DNA of 64,000 nucleotides, taken from assembly GCF_026013525.1 (NCBI RefSeq), contig NZ_JAPDRA010000004.1, positions 102,412 to 166,411 of the forward strand. Reading direction: 5' to 3'. Under the pieces are notes generated by a model. It searched no databases. It worked only from the letters and a program-made list of their open reading frames with translations, and was not told the DNA's origin. Shown here in pieces: positions 1-7,762 of this stretch. How positions within the stretch are numbered: the stretch's first letter is position 1; each line of letters begins with the position of its first letter. The stretch is from Sphingomonas canadensis (GTDB lineage Bacteria; Pseudomonadota; Alphaproteobacteria; Sphingomonadales; Sphingomonadaceae). Made by a program: the position numbers and the translations under genes.

Positions 1-465
1 CATGATCGCATCGAATTCGTCGCCGTGCAGCACCAACAGCCGCTTGCCGTCGGCGGTCTCGTGGATCGCGTGGCGGCGGATTTCGACCCCGCCGAAGTTC
101 AGCCCGGTGAACTGGCGGAACATCTCGTCGTGGTTGCCGGGAACATAGACGATCCGGGTGCCGCGCTTGGCCCGCTTCAGCACGCGCCACAGGATGTCGT
201 TGTGCGCCGCCGGCCAGTAGAATTTCTTCTTCAGCGCCCAGCCGTCGATGATGTCGCCGACCAGGTACATGGTCTCGCTGTCGACATGATCCAGGAAGTC
301 GATCAGCATCGCAGCGTTGCAGCCGCGCGTGCCCAGGTGGACGTCGGAGATCCACACCGTGCGATAGCGCCGCCGCTCGCTCACCGCGCGTTCGGGGATC
401 GACGGAGACGAAGACGAAAAGTCCGCCGGATCCAGCCCGAACGGAAGCCTGGTTACCGTCGCCAT
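1..465 (-). CDS. Metallophosphoesterase, LpxH-like (partial)
   Basis: This calcineurin-like metallophosphoesterase runs off the left edge, so only its first 155 residues are present. The conserved metal-binding blocks appear in order: SDVHLG (about residues 40-45), GDIIDGW (70-76), GNHDE (110-114) and HGDEFD (147-152). That pattern is typical of the UDP-2,3-diacylglucosamine diphosphatase family, which acts in lipid A synthesis. About 35 polar residues precede the first motif, longer than in E. coli LpxH, so the substrate is not certain. The ATG at 465 has a G-rich ribosome site (GGGGG) about 8 nt upstream. It is transcribed away from the glutathione transferase gene at 562. Confidence 0.85.
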   Translation of the reverse strand, partial: MATVTRLPFGLDPADFSSSSPSIPERAVSERRRYRTVWISDVHLGTRGCNAAMLIDFLDHVDSETMYLVGDIIDGWALKKKFYWPAAHNDILWRVLKRAKRGTRIVYVPGNHDEMFRQFTGLNFGGVEIRRHAIHETADGKRLLVLHGDEFDAIM

Positions 466-561
466 GTCGCGAACCCCCAGAGATTACCCTTGCCCTGGGG
501 CGCCGCTATGACCACGGATTGTTACACGCCGATTCCGCCGCGGCGACAGTTCGGTTACCGT

Positions 562-1179
562 TCAGACCTCGATCGTGACATGACCGGGCCGCGCCGCCAC
601 CCGCGCCAGCCATGCCTGGACGTTGGGATAGTCCGCCAGGCGGAAGCCCGCGTCCTCGCAGACATGGGTGTAGGCATAGAGCGCGATGTCGGCCAGGGTG
701 AAGGCGCCGGCCGCGAACCAGTCGTGCGCGGCCAGATGCTCCTCCATCAGTTGCAGCGCGGCCAGCCCCGCGGCGCGCTTGGCGGGTTCGTTGGCGCGCT
801 GGAGGTCGCTGAACCCCGCCTCGCCGATCCAGACGTGCCAGAAGCGCAGCGTCGCGATGTTGGGTTCGTGGTTATATTGTTCCCAGAACATCCATCGCAG
901 CATGTCCGCGCGATCGAAATCGTCATCGGGGATCAGCGGCGTGCCGCTGGCTAGGTAGAAGCAGGCGGCGTTGCTTTCCGGCAGGAAGCGGCCGCCGGCC
1001 TGCAACACCGGGATACGGCCGTTGGCGCTGACGCCGTCCAGGAAGGCGGGGGTGCGCGTCTCGCCCTTCATGATGTCATATTCGCGCCGCTCCAGCACGG
1101 CGCCGACATGCGCCGCGGTCAGCCGGATCTTGTAGCAGTTCCCCGAGCGGGCATATTCGTGAAGGATCAGTTCCGGCAT
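562..1179 (-). CDS. Glutathione S-transferase family protein
   Basis: A 205-residue cytosolic GST-fold protein. The thioredoxin-like N-terminal half has a candidate catalytic Ser/Cys in SGNC (12-15), the cis-proline loop RIPVL (55-59) and the glutathione-contacting ESNA (68-71). The helical C-terminal half follows, with FTLADIALYAY typical of GST C-terminal domains. It probably conjugates or reduces small electrophiles with glutathione; the substrate cannot be read from sequence. The ATG has a GGGAGGA ribosome site 4-5 nt upstream. It stands alone. Confidence 0.9.
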   Translation of the reverse strand: MPELILHEYARSGNCYKIRLTAAHVGAVLERREYDIMKGETRTPAFLDGVSANGRIPVLQAGGRFLPESNAACFYLASGTPLIPDDDFDRADMLRWMFWEQYNHEPNIATLRFWHVWIGEAGFSDLQRANEPAKRAAGLAALQLMEEHLAAHDWFAAGAFTLADIALYAYTHVCEDAGFRLADYPNVQAWLARVAARPGHVTIEV

Positions 1180-1251
1180 CGCTTCCTCCCAGTCCGATGC
1201 CCGCGCTCATGCCCGCAAGCGCGGCGGGGTCCAATCGAAAGCAAGGCGAAA

Positions 1252-1272
1252 CGCATAAGCGCGGCTTATGCG
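1252..1272 (-). terminator. Hairpin terminator after the 2860-1281 operon
   Basis: CGCATAAGC (1252-1260) and GCTTATGCG (1264-1272) form a perfect 9-bp stem with a 3-nt loop. It lies 8 nt past the stop codon of the gene ending at 1281. Read on the minus strand it is followed by a short TTT, so it is a plausible but weak intrinsic terminator. Confidence 0.55.
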
Positions 1273-1280
1273 CCGGATGA

Positions 1281-1859
1281 TCAGAGGATGCCGGTCTCCT
1301 CGCGGATCTTCGCCTGCACGCGCAGCCACAGCCAGATCGCCAGGCCCACGCCCGCGACCCACAGCCAGCCCCACAGGTACATCCAGAAGGGGAAGGTCGT
1401 GCCCTGGAACACGTCGCCGCCGTTCGCGCGCCTGGCCTGATCGTGGCCATAGGCGTTGAGCGCCGAATAGACCGTCTCGCGATCGGTGCGGTAATAGACC
1501 ACGTCGCCATATTCGGTGGACCAGCCGAACGGCATGCCCAGCACGCCATATTCGCGGATCGATCGCCCGGCGAAGAGCTGGCCGGGCTTGCCGGGATTAT
1601 AGCTGTCGTCCTCGTCCGGCGGCAGCTTGCGGCCGTTCACCAGGATGTCGAACATCGTCTGCGGGCGCACCAGATGCAGCCCGTAATCGTCGAGCGACTT
1701 GCGGAAAACGCCCTCGGGATCGGCCGCCACCTTGTCGAGCGGGGCGACCACCGGCCGCTCCGCGAAGGTCCAGGAACGTTCGGTGAAGAACAGCGCGAAC
1801 CACAGCACGCCCACCACCAGGCAGGTGACCGCGGTGAACGGCAGCCATCGCATCGGCAT
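1281..1859 (-). CDS. Conserved membrane-anchored protein of unknown function
   Basis: A 192-residue protein I cannot assign to a family. It has one hydrophobic segment near the N-terminus (about 5-25) and a tryptophan-rich one near the C-terminus (about 160-185). Between them is a polar domain of about 130 residues that probably faces the periplasm. Its ATG overlaps the stop codon of the upstream quinone oxidoreductase by one base (TGATG), so the two genes are very likely co-transcribed and translationally coupled. Nothing else in the sequence indicates a function. Confidence 0.75.
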   Translation of the reverse strand: MPMRWLPFTAVTCLVVGVLWFALFFTERSWTFAERPVVAPLDKVAADPEGVFRKSLDDYGLHLVRPQTMFDILVNGRKLPPDEDDSYNPGKPGQLFAGRSIREYGVLGMPFGWSTEYGDVVYYRTDRETVYSALNAYGHDQARRANGGDVFQGTTFPFWMYLWGWLWVAGVGLAIWLWLRVQAKIREETGIL

Positions 1860-2860
1860 CACTCCCCCATCGCGAGCACGATCTTCCCCACATGCTCGCC
1901 TGCTTCCATCCGCCGGTGCGCGTCTGCGGCGGCCTCCAGCGGAAATACGGCGTCGATCACGGGCTTCAGCCGCCCCTCCGCGGCGAAAGGCCACACGGTC
2001 TGTGCCAGCTCGTCCGCGACCAGCGACTTGAACTCGGCCGATCGCGCGCGCAGCGTCGATCCGGTGATGATCAGCCGCTTGCGCATCACCTCGAAGATCG
2101 GGATCGTCGCCTCCGGCCCGCGCTGGATCGCGATCGAGACGTGGCGCCCCTCCTCGCCCAGGCACTTCAGATTGCGCGGCACATAATCGCCCCCGACCAT
2201 GTCGAGCACCACCGCAACGCCGCGCCCGCCGGTGATCTCCTTCACCCGCGCCACGAAATCCTCCGCGCGATAGTCGATCGCGTGATCGGCCCCGAGCGAG
2301 AGCGCCGCGGCGCATTTCTCCGGCGATCCGGCGGTGACGATGATCGTGACGCCGAACAGGTTGCACAGCGCGATCGCCATCGTGCCGATGCCGCTGGTGC
2401 CGCCATGGACCAGCACCGTATCGCCCTCCGCGGCATATCCGCGCTCGAACAGGTTGGTCCACACGGTGAACAGCGTCTCGGGGACGGCGGCGGCCTCCAC
2501 CATCGTCATCGCGTGCGGCACCGGCAGGCACTGGCCCGCGGGCGCGACGGCATATTCGGCATAGCCCCCGCCCGCGATCAGCGCGCACATCGGCTGGCCG
2601 ATCAGCTCCGGCGGCACGCCCGGCCCGGCCGCAACCACGGTGCCCGCCACCTCCAGCCCCGGGATGCTCGATGCGCCGGGCGGCGGCGGATAAAGGCCCT
2701 TGCGCTGCATCACGTCCGGCCGGTTCACGCCGGCCGCCGCGACGCGGATCAGCACCTCGCCCTCGCCCGGCCTGGGCACGGGCCGCTCGACCGGCACAAG
2801 CACCTCCGGCCCGCCGGGGCCGGCCGGATCGATCGCACGCATCACTTCGGGAAACGCCAT
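1859..2860 (-). CDS. NAD(P)H quinone oxidoreductase, PIG3-type MDR family
   Basis: A 333-residue zinc-independent medium-chain dehydrogenase/reductase. The GroES-like N-terminal domain carries the AAGVNRPDVMQRKG block that marks quinone oxidoreductases, and the catalytic-zinc cysteine ligands of alcohol dehydrogenases are absent. The Rossmann nucleotide site is HGGTSGIG (about 152-159). It is expected to reduce quinones or other reactive carbonyls with NADPH in the cytosol. It is the first gene of a two-gene operon with the membrane protein at 1281. It is divergent from the DUF1192 gene across a 94-bp gap. Confidence 0.9.
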   Translation of the reverse strand: MAFPEVMRAIDPAGPGGPEVLVPVERPVPRPGEGEVLIRVAAAGVNRPDVMQRKGLYPPPPGASSIPGLEVAGTVVAAGPGVPPELIGQPMCALIAGGGYAEYAVAPAGQCLPVPHAMTMVEAAAVPETLFTVWTNLFERGYAAEGDTVLVHGGTSGIGTMAIALCNLFGVTIIVTAGSPEKCAAALSLGADHAIDYRAEDFVARVKEITGGRGVAVVLDMVGGDYVPRNLKCLGEEGRHVSIAIQRGPEATIPIFEVMRKRLIITGSTLRARSAEFKSLVADELAQTVWPFAAEGRLKPVIDAVFPLEAAADAHRRMEAGEHVGKIVLAMGE

Positions 2861-2954
2861 GGTCCTGCCCCCCGCAGACCCCGTAACAACCCTGGGTCCG
2901 TATGAACCCTGGCCGTTATTGACTTCGCTCTCGCGCCGGTCAACGCTGCGAACC

Positions 2955-3152
2955 GTGGACCTCGAAGAGAATCTGCCCCGCCGCAAGCAGGACCTGCTGG
3001 CCGAGCTGGCCCGGCAGGACCTTGATCCCCTGTCGGTCGAGGAGCTGAACGAGCGCGTCGCCGCGCTGGAGGCGGAGATCGTCCGCACAAAGGCGCGGAT
3101 GGAACGCGCCGTTAACCATCGCGCAAGCGCTGACTCCCTATTCAAACGATGA
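2955..3152 (+). CDS. DUF1192 family small protein
   Basis: A 65-residue acidic protein with a predicted coiled coil. The core LDPLSVEELNERVAALEAEI is characteristic of the DUF1192 family, found in alphaproteobacteria; its function is unknown. The start is a GTG at 2955, chosen because the family signature begins directly after it; no good Shine-Dalgarno is visible. The gap to clpA is 138 bp. A TTAACCAT box lies inside its 3' end (3112-3119), upstream of clpA. Confidence 0.7.
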   Translation: MDLEENLPRRKQDLLAELARQDLDPLSVEELNERVAALEAEIVRTKARMERAVNHRASADSLFKR

Positions 3153-3290
3153 GCGTGAGGGCACCGGGCAAGGGGCGATACGCCGCTACACTCCGGTGCC
3201 GGGCCGCAGCGCTTGATGCGAGGTCCCGTCGTCCCGACATAGGGAGAAACCGGGCCTCGTATCCCATCGGCCCGACTGGAGTTGCACCCA

Positions 3291-5612
3291 ATGCCTAGTT
3301 TCGCCTCCGCGCTCGAATCGACCCTCCACAAGGCGCTGGAAGCCGCCAGCTCGCGGCGCCACGAATATGCGACGCTGGAGCATCTGCTGCTCGCGCTCGT
3401 CGATGACGAGCATGCCAGCAAGGTGATGAGTGCGTGCGGGGTGGACCTGGGCGACCTGAAGAACACCGTCGCCAACTATCTCGACACCGAGCTGGAGGCG
3501 CTGAAGGTCGAGCAGGCCACCGATCCCTCGCCCACCAGCGGGTTCCAGCGCGTGGTGCAGCGCGCGATCCTGCACGTCCAGTCCTCCGGCCGCGACGAGG
3601 TGACCGGCGCCAACGTGCTGGTCGCGCTGTTCAGCGAGCGGGAGAGCTACGCCGTCTATTTCCTGCAGCAGCAGGACATGAGCCGGCTCGACGCAGTGAG
3701 CTTCATCAGCCACGGCGTCGGCAAGAACGCCGCATCGAACGAGACCCAGACGCCCAAGGGCGCCGAGGAGGAGAAGCCCGCCAAGGCCGAGGCCAAGAGC
3801 GGCAAGGGCGAAAGCGCGCTCAAGCAGTTCACCGTCGACCTCAACGAGAAGGCGAAGAACGGCAAGGTCGATCCGCTGATCGGCCGCGGGCCGGAGGTGG
3901 ACCGCACCGTCCAGATCCTGTGCCGCCGCAGCAAGAACAACCCGCTCTATGTCGGCGATCCGGGCGTGGGCAAGACCGCCATCGCCGAAGGCCTGGCGCG
4001 CAAGATCGTCGAGGGCGACGTGCCCGAGGTGCTGAAGCCCGCCGTCATCTATTCGCTCGACATGGGGGCGCTGCTGGCCGGCACCCGCTATCGCGGCGAT
4101 TTCGAGGAACGGCTGAAGCAGGTGGTGAACGAGCTGGAAAAGCTGCCCCACGCGATCCTGTTCATCGACGAGATCCATACGGTGATCGGCGCCGGCGCCA
4201 CCAGCGGCGGCGCGATGGACGCATCGAACCTGCTCAAGCCCGCGCTCTCCGGCGGCACGATCCGGTGCATCGGATCGACCACCTACAAGGAGTTCCGCAA
4301 CCATTTCGAGAAGGACCGGGCGCTGCTCCGGCGCTTCCAGAAGATCGACGTCAACGAACCCAGCATCGAGGACACGATCAAGATCATCACCGGCCTGCGC
4401 CCCGCGTTCGAGGGGCATCATTCGGTGAAATACACGCCGGACGCGATCAAGTCCGCCGTCGAGCTTTCGGCGCGCTACATCAACGACCGCAAGCTGCCCG
4501 ACAAGGCGATCGACGTGATCGACGAGGTGGGCGCGATGCAGATGCTGGTGCCGCCCAGCCGCCGCAAGAAGGTGATCACGCCCAAGGAGATCGAGCAGGT
4601 GATCGCCACCATGGCGCGCATCCCGCCGAAGAGCGTCTCCACCGACGATACCCGCGTACTCGCCAATCTGGAGACCGACCTGAAGCGCGTCGTGTTCGGC
4701 CAGAACAAGGCGATCGAGGTGCTGTCCGCGGCGATCAAGCTCAGCCGCGCGGGCCTGCGCGATCCGGACAAGCCGATCGGCAACTATCTGTTCAGCGGCC
4801 CCACCGGCGTGGGCAAGACCGAGGTGGCGAAGCAGCTCGCCGAGCTGCTCGGCATCCCGCTCCAGCGTTTCGACATGTCCGAATATATGGAGCGCCATTC
4901 GGTCAGTCGGCTGATCGGCGCGCCCCCGGGCTATGTCGGCTATGATCAGGGCGGCCTGCTCACCGACGCGGTGGACCAGCAGCCGCATTGCGTGCTGCTG
5001 CTCGACGAGATCGAGAAGGCGCATCCGGACCTGTACAACATCCTGTTGCAGGTGATGGACAACGGCAAGCTGACCGATCACCACGGCAAGACCGTCGATT
5101 TCCGCAACGTCATCCTGATCATGACGACCAACGCGGGCGCGTCCGACATGGCGCGCGAATCGATCGGCTTCGGCCAGATCAGCCGCGACGACGTCCAGGA
5201 AGACGCGGTGAAGAAGCTGTTCACGCCGGAGTTCCGCAACCGCCTGGATGCGATCGTGCCGTTCGACTATCTGCCGCCGGAGATCGTCAGCCGCGTGGTG
5301 GACAAGTTCATCCTCCAGCTCGAGCTCCAGCTTTCGGATCGCGGCGTCCATATCCAGCTCGACGAGCCTTCCAAGGCGTGGCTCACCGAGCGCGGCTACG
5401 ACAAGCTCTATGGCGCGCGGCCGATGGGCCGCCTGATCCAGGAGAAGGTGAAACAGCCGCTGGCCGAGGAGCTGTTGTTCGGCAAGCTCGTCCACGGCGG
5501 CGAGGTGAACGTGAAGCTGAAGGACGGCGCGCTGTCCTTCCAGATCACCCCCGCCGCGCCCAAGAAGCCCGGCAAGGGCGGCAAGAAGGCCGTCCCCGCC
5601 AAGGCCAAATGA
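3291..5612 (+). CDS. clpA: ATP-dependent Clp protease ATP-binding subunit ClpA
   Basis: A 773-residue Hsp100 unfoldase that feeds substrates to the ClpP protease. It has two N-terminal Clp repeats (about 1-140), a charged Lys/Glu linker, and two AAA+ modules with Walker A motifs GDPGVGKT (from 222) and GPTGVGKT (from 503). Walker B motifs are LFIDEIHT and LLLDEIEK. The ClpP-docking loop IGF is present in the second module. The ATG at 3291 is preferred over the in-frame TTG at 3282 because GGAG sits 9 nt upstream. The adaptor gene clpS, which often precedes clpA, is not found here. Confidence 0.97.
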   Translation: MPSFASALESTLHKALEAASSRRHEYATLEHLLLALVDDEHASKVMSACGVDLGDLKNTVANYLDTELEALKVEQATDPSPTSGFQRVVQRAILHVQSSGRDEVTGANVLVALFSERESYAVYFLQQQDMSRLDAVSFISHGVGKNAASNETQTPKGAEEEKPAKAEAKSGKGESALKQFTVDLNEKAKNGKVDPLIGRGPEVDRTVQILCRRSKNNPLYVGDPGVGKTAIAEGLARKIVEGDVPEVLKPAVIYSLDMGALLAGTRYRGDFEERLKQVVNELEKLPHAILFIDEIHTVIGAGATSGGAMDASNLLKPALSGGTIRCIGSTTYKEFRNHFEKDRALLRRFQKIDVNEPSIEDTIKIITGLRPAFEGHHSVKYTPDAIKSAVELSARYINDRKLPDKAIDVIDEVGAMQMLVPPSRRKKVITPKEIEQVIATMARIPPKSVSTDDTRVLANLETDLKRVVFGQNKAIEVLSAAIKLSRAGLRDPDKPIGNYLFSGPTGVGKTEVAKQLAELLGIPLQRFDMSEYMERHSVSRLIGAPPGYVGYDQGGLLTDAVDQQPHCVLLLDEIEKAHPDLYNILLQVMDNGKLTDHHGKTVDFRNVILIMTTNAGASDMARESIGFGQISRDDVQEDAVKKLFTPEFRNRLDAIVPFDYLPPEIVSRVVDKFILQLELQLSDRGVHIQLDEPSKAWLTERGYDKLYGARPMGRLIQEKVKQPLAEELLFGKLVHGGEVNVKLKDGALSFQITPAAPKKPGKGGKKAVPAKAK

Positions 5613-5667
5613 TCCGGCCCGCCTCCCCCGCCGGGGGGAGACGGAGCCGCTCGGGCAGCCCCCCTAT

Positions 5668-5687
5668 CCTCCCCCGCCAGGGGGAGG
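5668..5687. repeat. Palindromic intergenic element
   Basis: CCTCCCCC and GGGGGAGG form a perfect 8-bp hairpin with a 4-nt loop. It lies in the 208-bp gap between the convergent clpA and UrcA genes. A related imperfect C-run/G-run palindrome is at about 5622-5640. The flank GGTGGCATGCGTAGCGTGACG resembles palindromic intergenic repeats common in this group. It may also end transcription from both sides. Confidence 0.5.
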
Positions 5688-5820
5688 TGGCATGCGTAGC
5701 GTGACGCAGCGGGCGGATGCCAGAACGAAGCCAGGCGCACCCTCCCCTTCCGGCGCACCTCGCCCAGGCCGGGGTGGATACCGATGGCGGCGGCAACCCT
5801 CGAAACCGCCCCGCGCGGCC

Positions 5821-6342
5821 CTACCAGCCCGGCCCGTATCCCGGCTGGGGGATAGGCAGCGGCGGATAATATCCCGGCGGCGGCATCGGCGCGGGGGGAT
5901 AATATCCCGGCCCGATTACGATCACGGTAACCGCGGGCGGCGGCGGATAGGCCGGGCCCTGCCACACCGGGCTCTGCCATACCGGGGCCTGCCCCGGCGG
6001 CGGGCAGCCATAGGGGCCGGCCCATCGGCCGCAGGCGCGAAGCTGCGCCTCACGCTCGGCGGCCAGCCGGCGCATCCATTCGTCGCGCGCGATCGCCGCG
6101 TTCGCCTGGTCCCAGGCGCTGGCCCAGGCCTCGTCGCGGCAGCGGCGGTCCGGCCCGCAGATGCGCGACACGGCCCGCTCCACGCGCCGCTCCAGCTCGC
6201 GTCTTCCCGCGGCGGTGGAAAGATCGAGATCCGCGACAGGCACGGCCAGCGATCGCGTCTCGCCCTGCCCGCCCGCCGCCATTGCCGGTGAAGCGGGCGC
6301 CGCCGTCAGCGCGGCCAGGGCGAAAAGGATCGGCCGGATCAT
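5821..6342 (-). CDS. UrcA family exported protein
   Basis: A 173-residue secreted protein. A signal peptide of about 22 residues ends at PAMAA. It is followed by the UrcA core LDLSTAAGRRELERRVERAV and paired cysteines (RICGPDRRC). The C-terminal third is rich in Pro, Gly and Tyr (PPPGYYPP-type repeats), which is longer than a minimal UrcA protein and may be a flexible cell-envelope tail. The family's function is unknown. Transcription is convergent with clpA. Confidence 0.8.
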   Translation of the reverse strand: MIRPILFALAALTAAPASPAMAAGGQGETRSLAVPVADLDLSTAAGRRELERRVERAVSRICGPDRRCRDEAWASAWDQANAAIARDEWMRRLAAEREAQLRACGRWAGPYGCPPPGQAPVWQSPVWQGPAYPPPPAVTVIVIGPGYYPPAPMPPPGYYPPLPIPQPGYGPGW

Positions 6343-6419
6343 GCGTTAAGCATACTCCCCCGTGCGCCGCGCCGGAACCGCGCGTTCGCACTGCCGCCGT
6401 CCCGCCACCGGACAGGCGT

Positions 6420-7622
6420 TCAGGCGGCCGCGGGCGCCTTGCGGAAGGGCACGTCCCACGAACGATAGGTCAGCGCGCGCCACGCCCATTCGAGCGGGCC
6501 GTAATGGAATCGCCGCAGCCATTCGTGCGCCGCGATCATCTGCGCCGCCACCGCGCCCAGCCCCACCGCCAGCCGCGTCGCCTGGCTCCAATCGTCCCAC
6601 AGCCCCAGGCCGAAGCCATAGAATACGGGCACGAACACCAGGCTCTGCGCGACATAGAAGGTCAGCGTCAGCCGCCCCATCGCCGCGAACGGGCGCGTCA
6701 GGAAGCGCGCCGGCCCCTGCCACAGCGCGATCACCACCAGCGCCCAGATCGTGGTGCCGCACAGATCGAACCAGCTTCCCAGCAGATAGCGCAGCTCGCG
6801 CGCCGCCGCCTCGCCATGGCCCGCCGCCAGCACCCACTGCGCCGCCGGCTCGCGGACGTAATAGAGCAAGGCCCCCAGCGGCACCGCCACCGCAAGCGCG
6901 ATCCAGCGCGCCCGCGCAAACGCCTCCGGCCGCGCGAAGAAGCCGATCCGGCCCAGCAACATGCCGGCGATGTACAGCCCCAGGATGTTCAGCAACCGCC
7001 CGGATTCGATCATGAACCACCATTTGGGCACCTGGCCTGCCCACAGGTTGGCACGGACATATTCGGAAAAGCTGCCATGGACATAGACCGGCATCGCCGG
7101 ATCGATCCAATGGTTGGGCGGCAGATTGGCCCATCCCGCGCCGAAAAAGGCCGCCAGGAACTGCACCATCAGCACCGGCCCCGCCAGCGACAGCGCCGCC
7201 ACCGCGGCCAGCACGCGATTGTCCTTCACGCGATGCGCGATCAGCAGCAGGAAACCCATCGCCGACAGCAACTGGATGATGTCGCCGCGATAGACCCAGC
7301 TATGCAGCGTGCCGATGCCGAACAGCACGGTCAGCCGCCAGGCGAAGCGCCCGGTGAAATCCACCCCGCGGCGCGCGGCGCGATCCATCAGGATGTAGAA
7401 GCTGAAGCCGAAGCACAGCGCGAGCAGCGAGAAGCTCTTGCCCATCAGCAGGAAATAGATGGCGTCGGAGATCGGGCCGGGCTTCGGATCGAACCAGTAG
7501 AGCTCGAACGATTCGATCATATGGACGAGGAACAGCCCGGCGAGCGCGAAGCCGCGCACCGCGTCCACCACCTCCAGCCGCGAATCGCCGCCGCCCTTCA
7601 CCGCTTCACGCGAACCCGACAA
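6420..7622 (-). CDS. DUF418 domain membrane protein (YeiB family)
   Basis: A polytopic inner-membrane protein of about 400 residues with around ten hydrophobic segments. The N-terminal block RLEVVDAVRGFALAGLFLVH and the C-terminal DUF418 region with GRLTLTFYVAQS are family hallmarks. YeiB/DUF418 proteins are proposed transporters, but no substrate is established. The start is uncertain: the longest frame begins with TTG at 7622, but a GTG at 7601 is equally plausible because the family motif begins only about eight residues after it. The 140-bp gap to the divergent diguanylate cyclase probably holds both promoters. Confidence 0.85.
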   Translation of the reverse strand: MSGSREAVKGGGDSRLEVVDAVRGFALAGLFLVHMIESFELYWFDPKPGPISDAIYFLLMGKSFSLLALCFGFSFYILMDRAARRGVDFTGRFAWRLTVLFGIGTLHSWVYRGDIIQLLSAMGFLLLIAHRVKDNRVLAAVAALSLAGPVLMVQFLAAFFGAGWANLPPNHWIDPAMPVYVHGSFSEYVRANLWAGQVPKWWFMIESGRLLNILGLYIAGMLLGRIGFFARPEAFARARWIALAVAVPLGALLYYVREPAAQWVLAAGHGEAAARELRYLLGSWFDLCGTTIWALVVIALWQGPARFLTRPFAAMGRLTLTFYVAQSLVFVPVFYGFGLGLWDDWSQATRLAVGLGAVAAQMIAAHEWLRRFHYGPLEWAWRALTYRSWDVPFRKAPAAA

Positions 7623-7762
7623 ACCCGAACACTCCGCCAGTTTCGCGCTCCCTATAGGGTACTGCGCGCGCAGGCAAAGGCCCGCCGCGCCCCACCGGCC
7701 GCAACCCGCCGCGCACGGCTTTCTTTACGGCTTGTTGGTGATGTCCGGTTTAACCCTCTGCA

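Noticed and set aside
551..561. Repeat of GGTTACCGT at 451 and 553
   Set aside because: One copy is inside a coding region and the other adjoins a stop codon; nine bases is within chance.
25..954. Plus-strand frame over the metallophosphoesterase and GST genes
   Set aside because: It covers two genes that show conserved motifs on the minus strand, so it is a shadow.
3186..5495. Long minus-strand open frame opposite clpA
   Set aside because: It is His/Asp/Leu-rich antisense sequence with no domain, created by the high G+C codon bias of clpA on the other strand.
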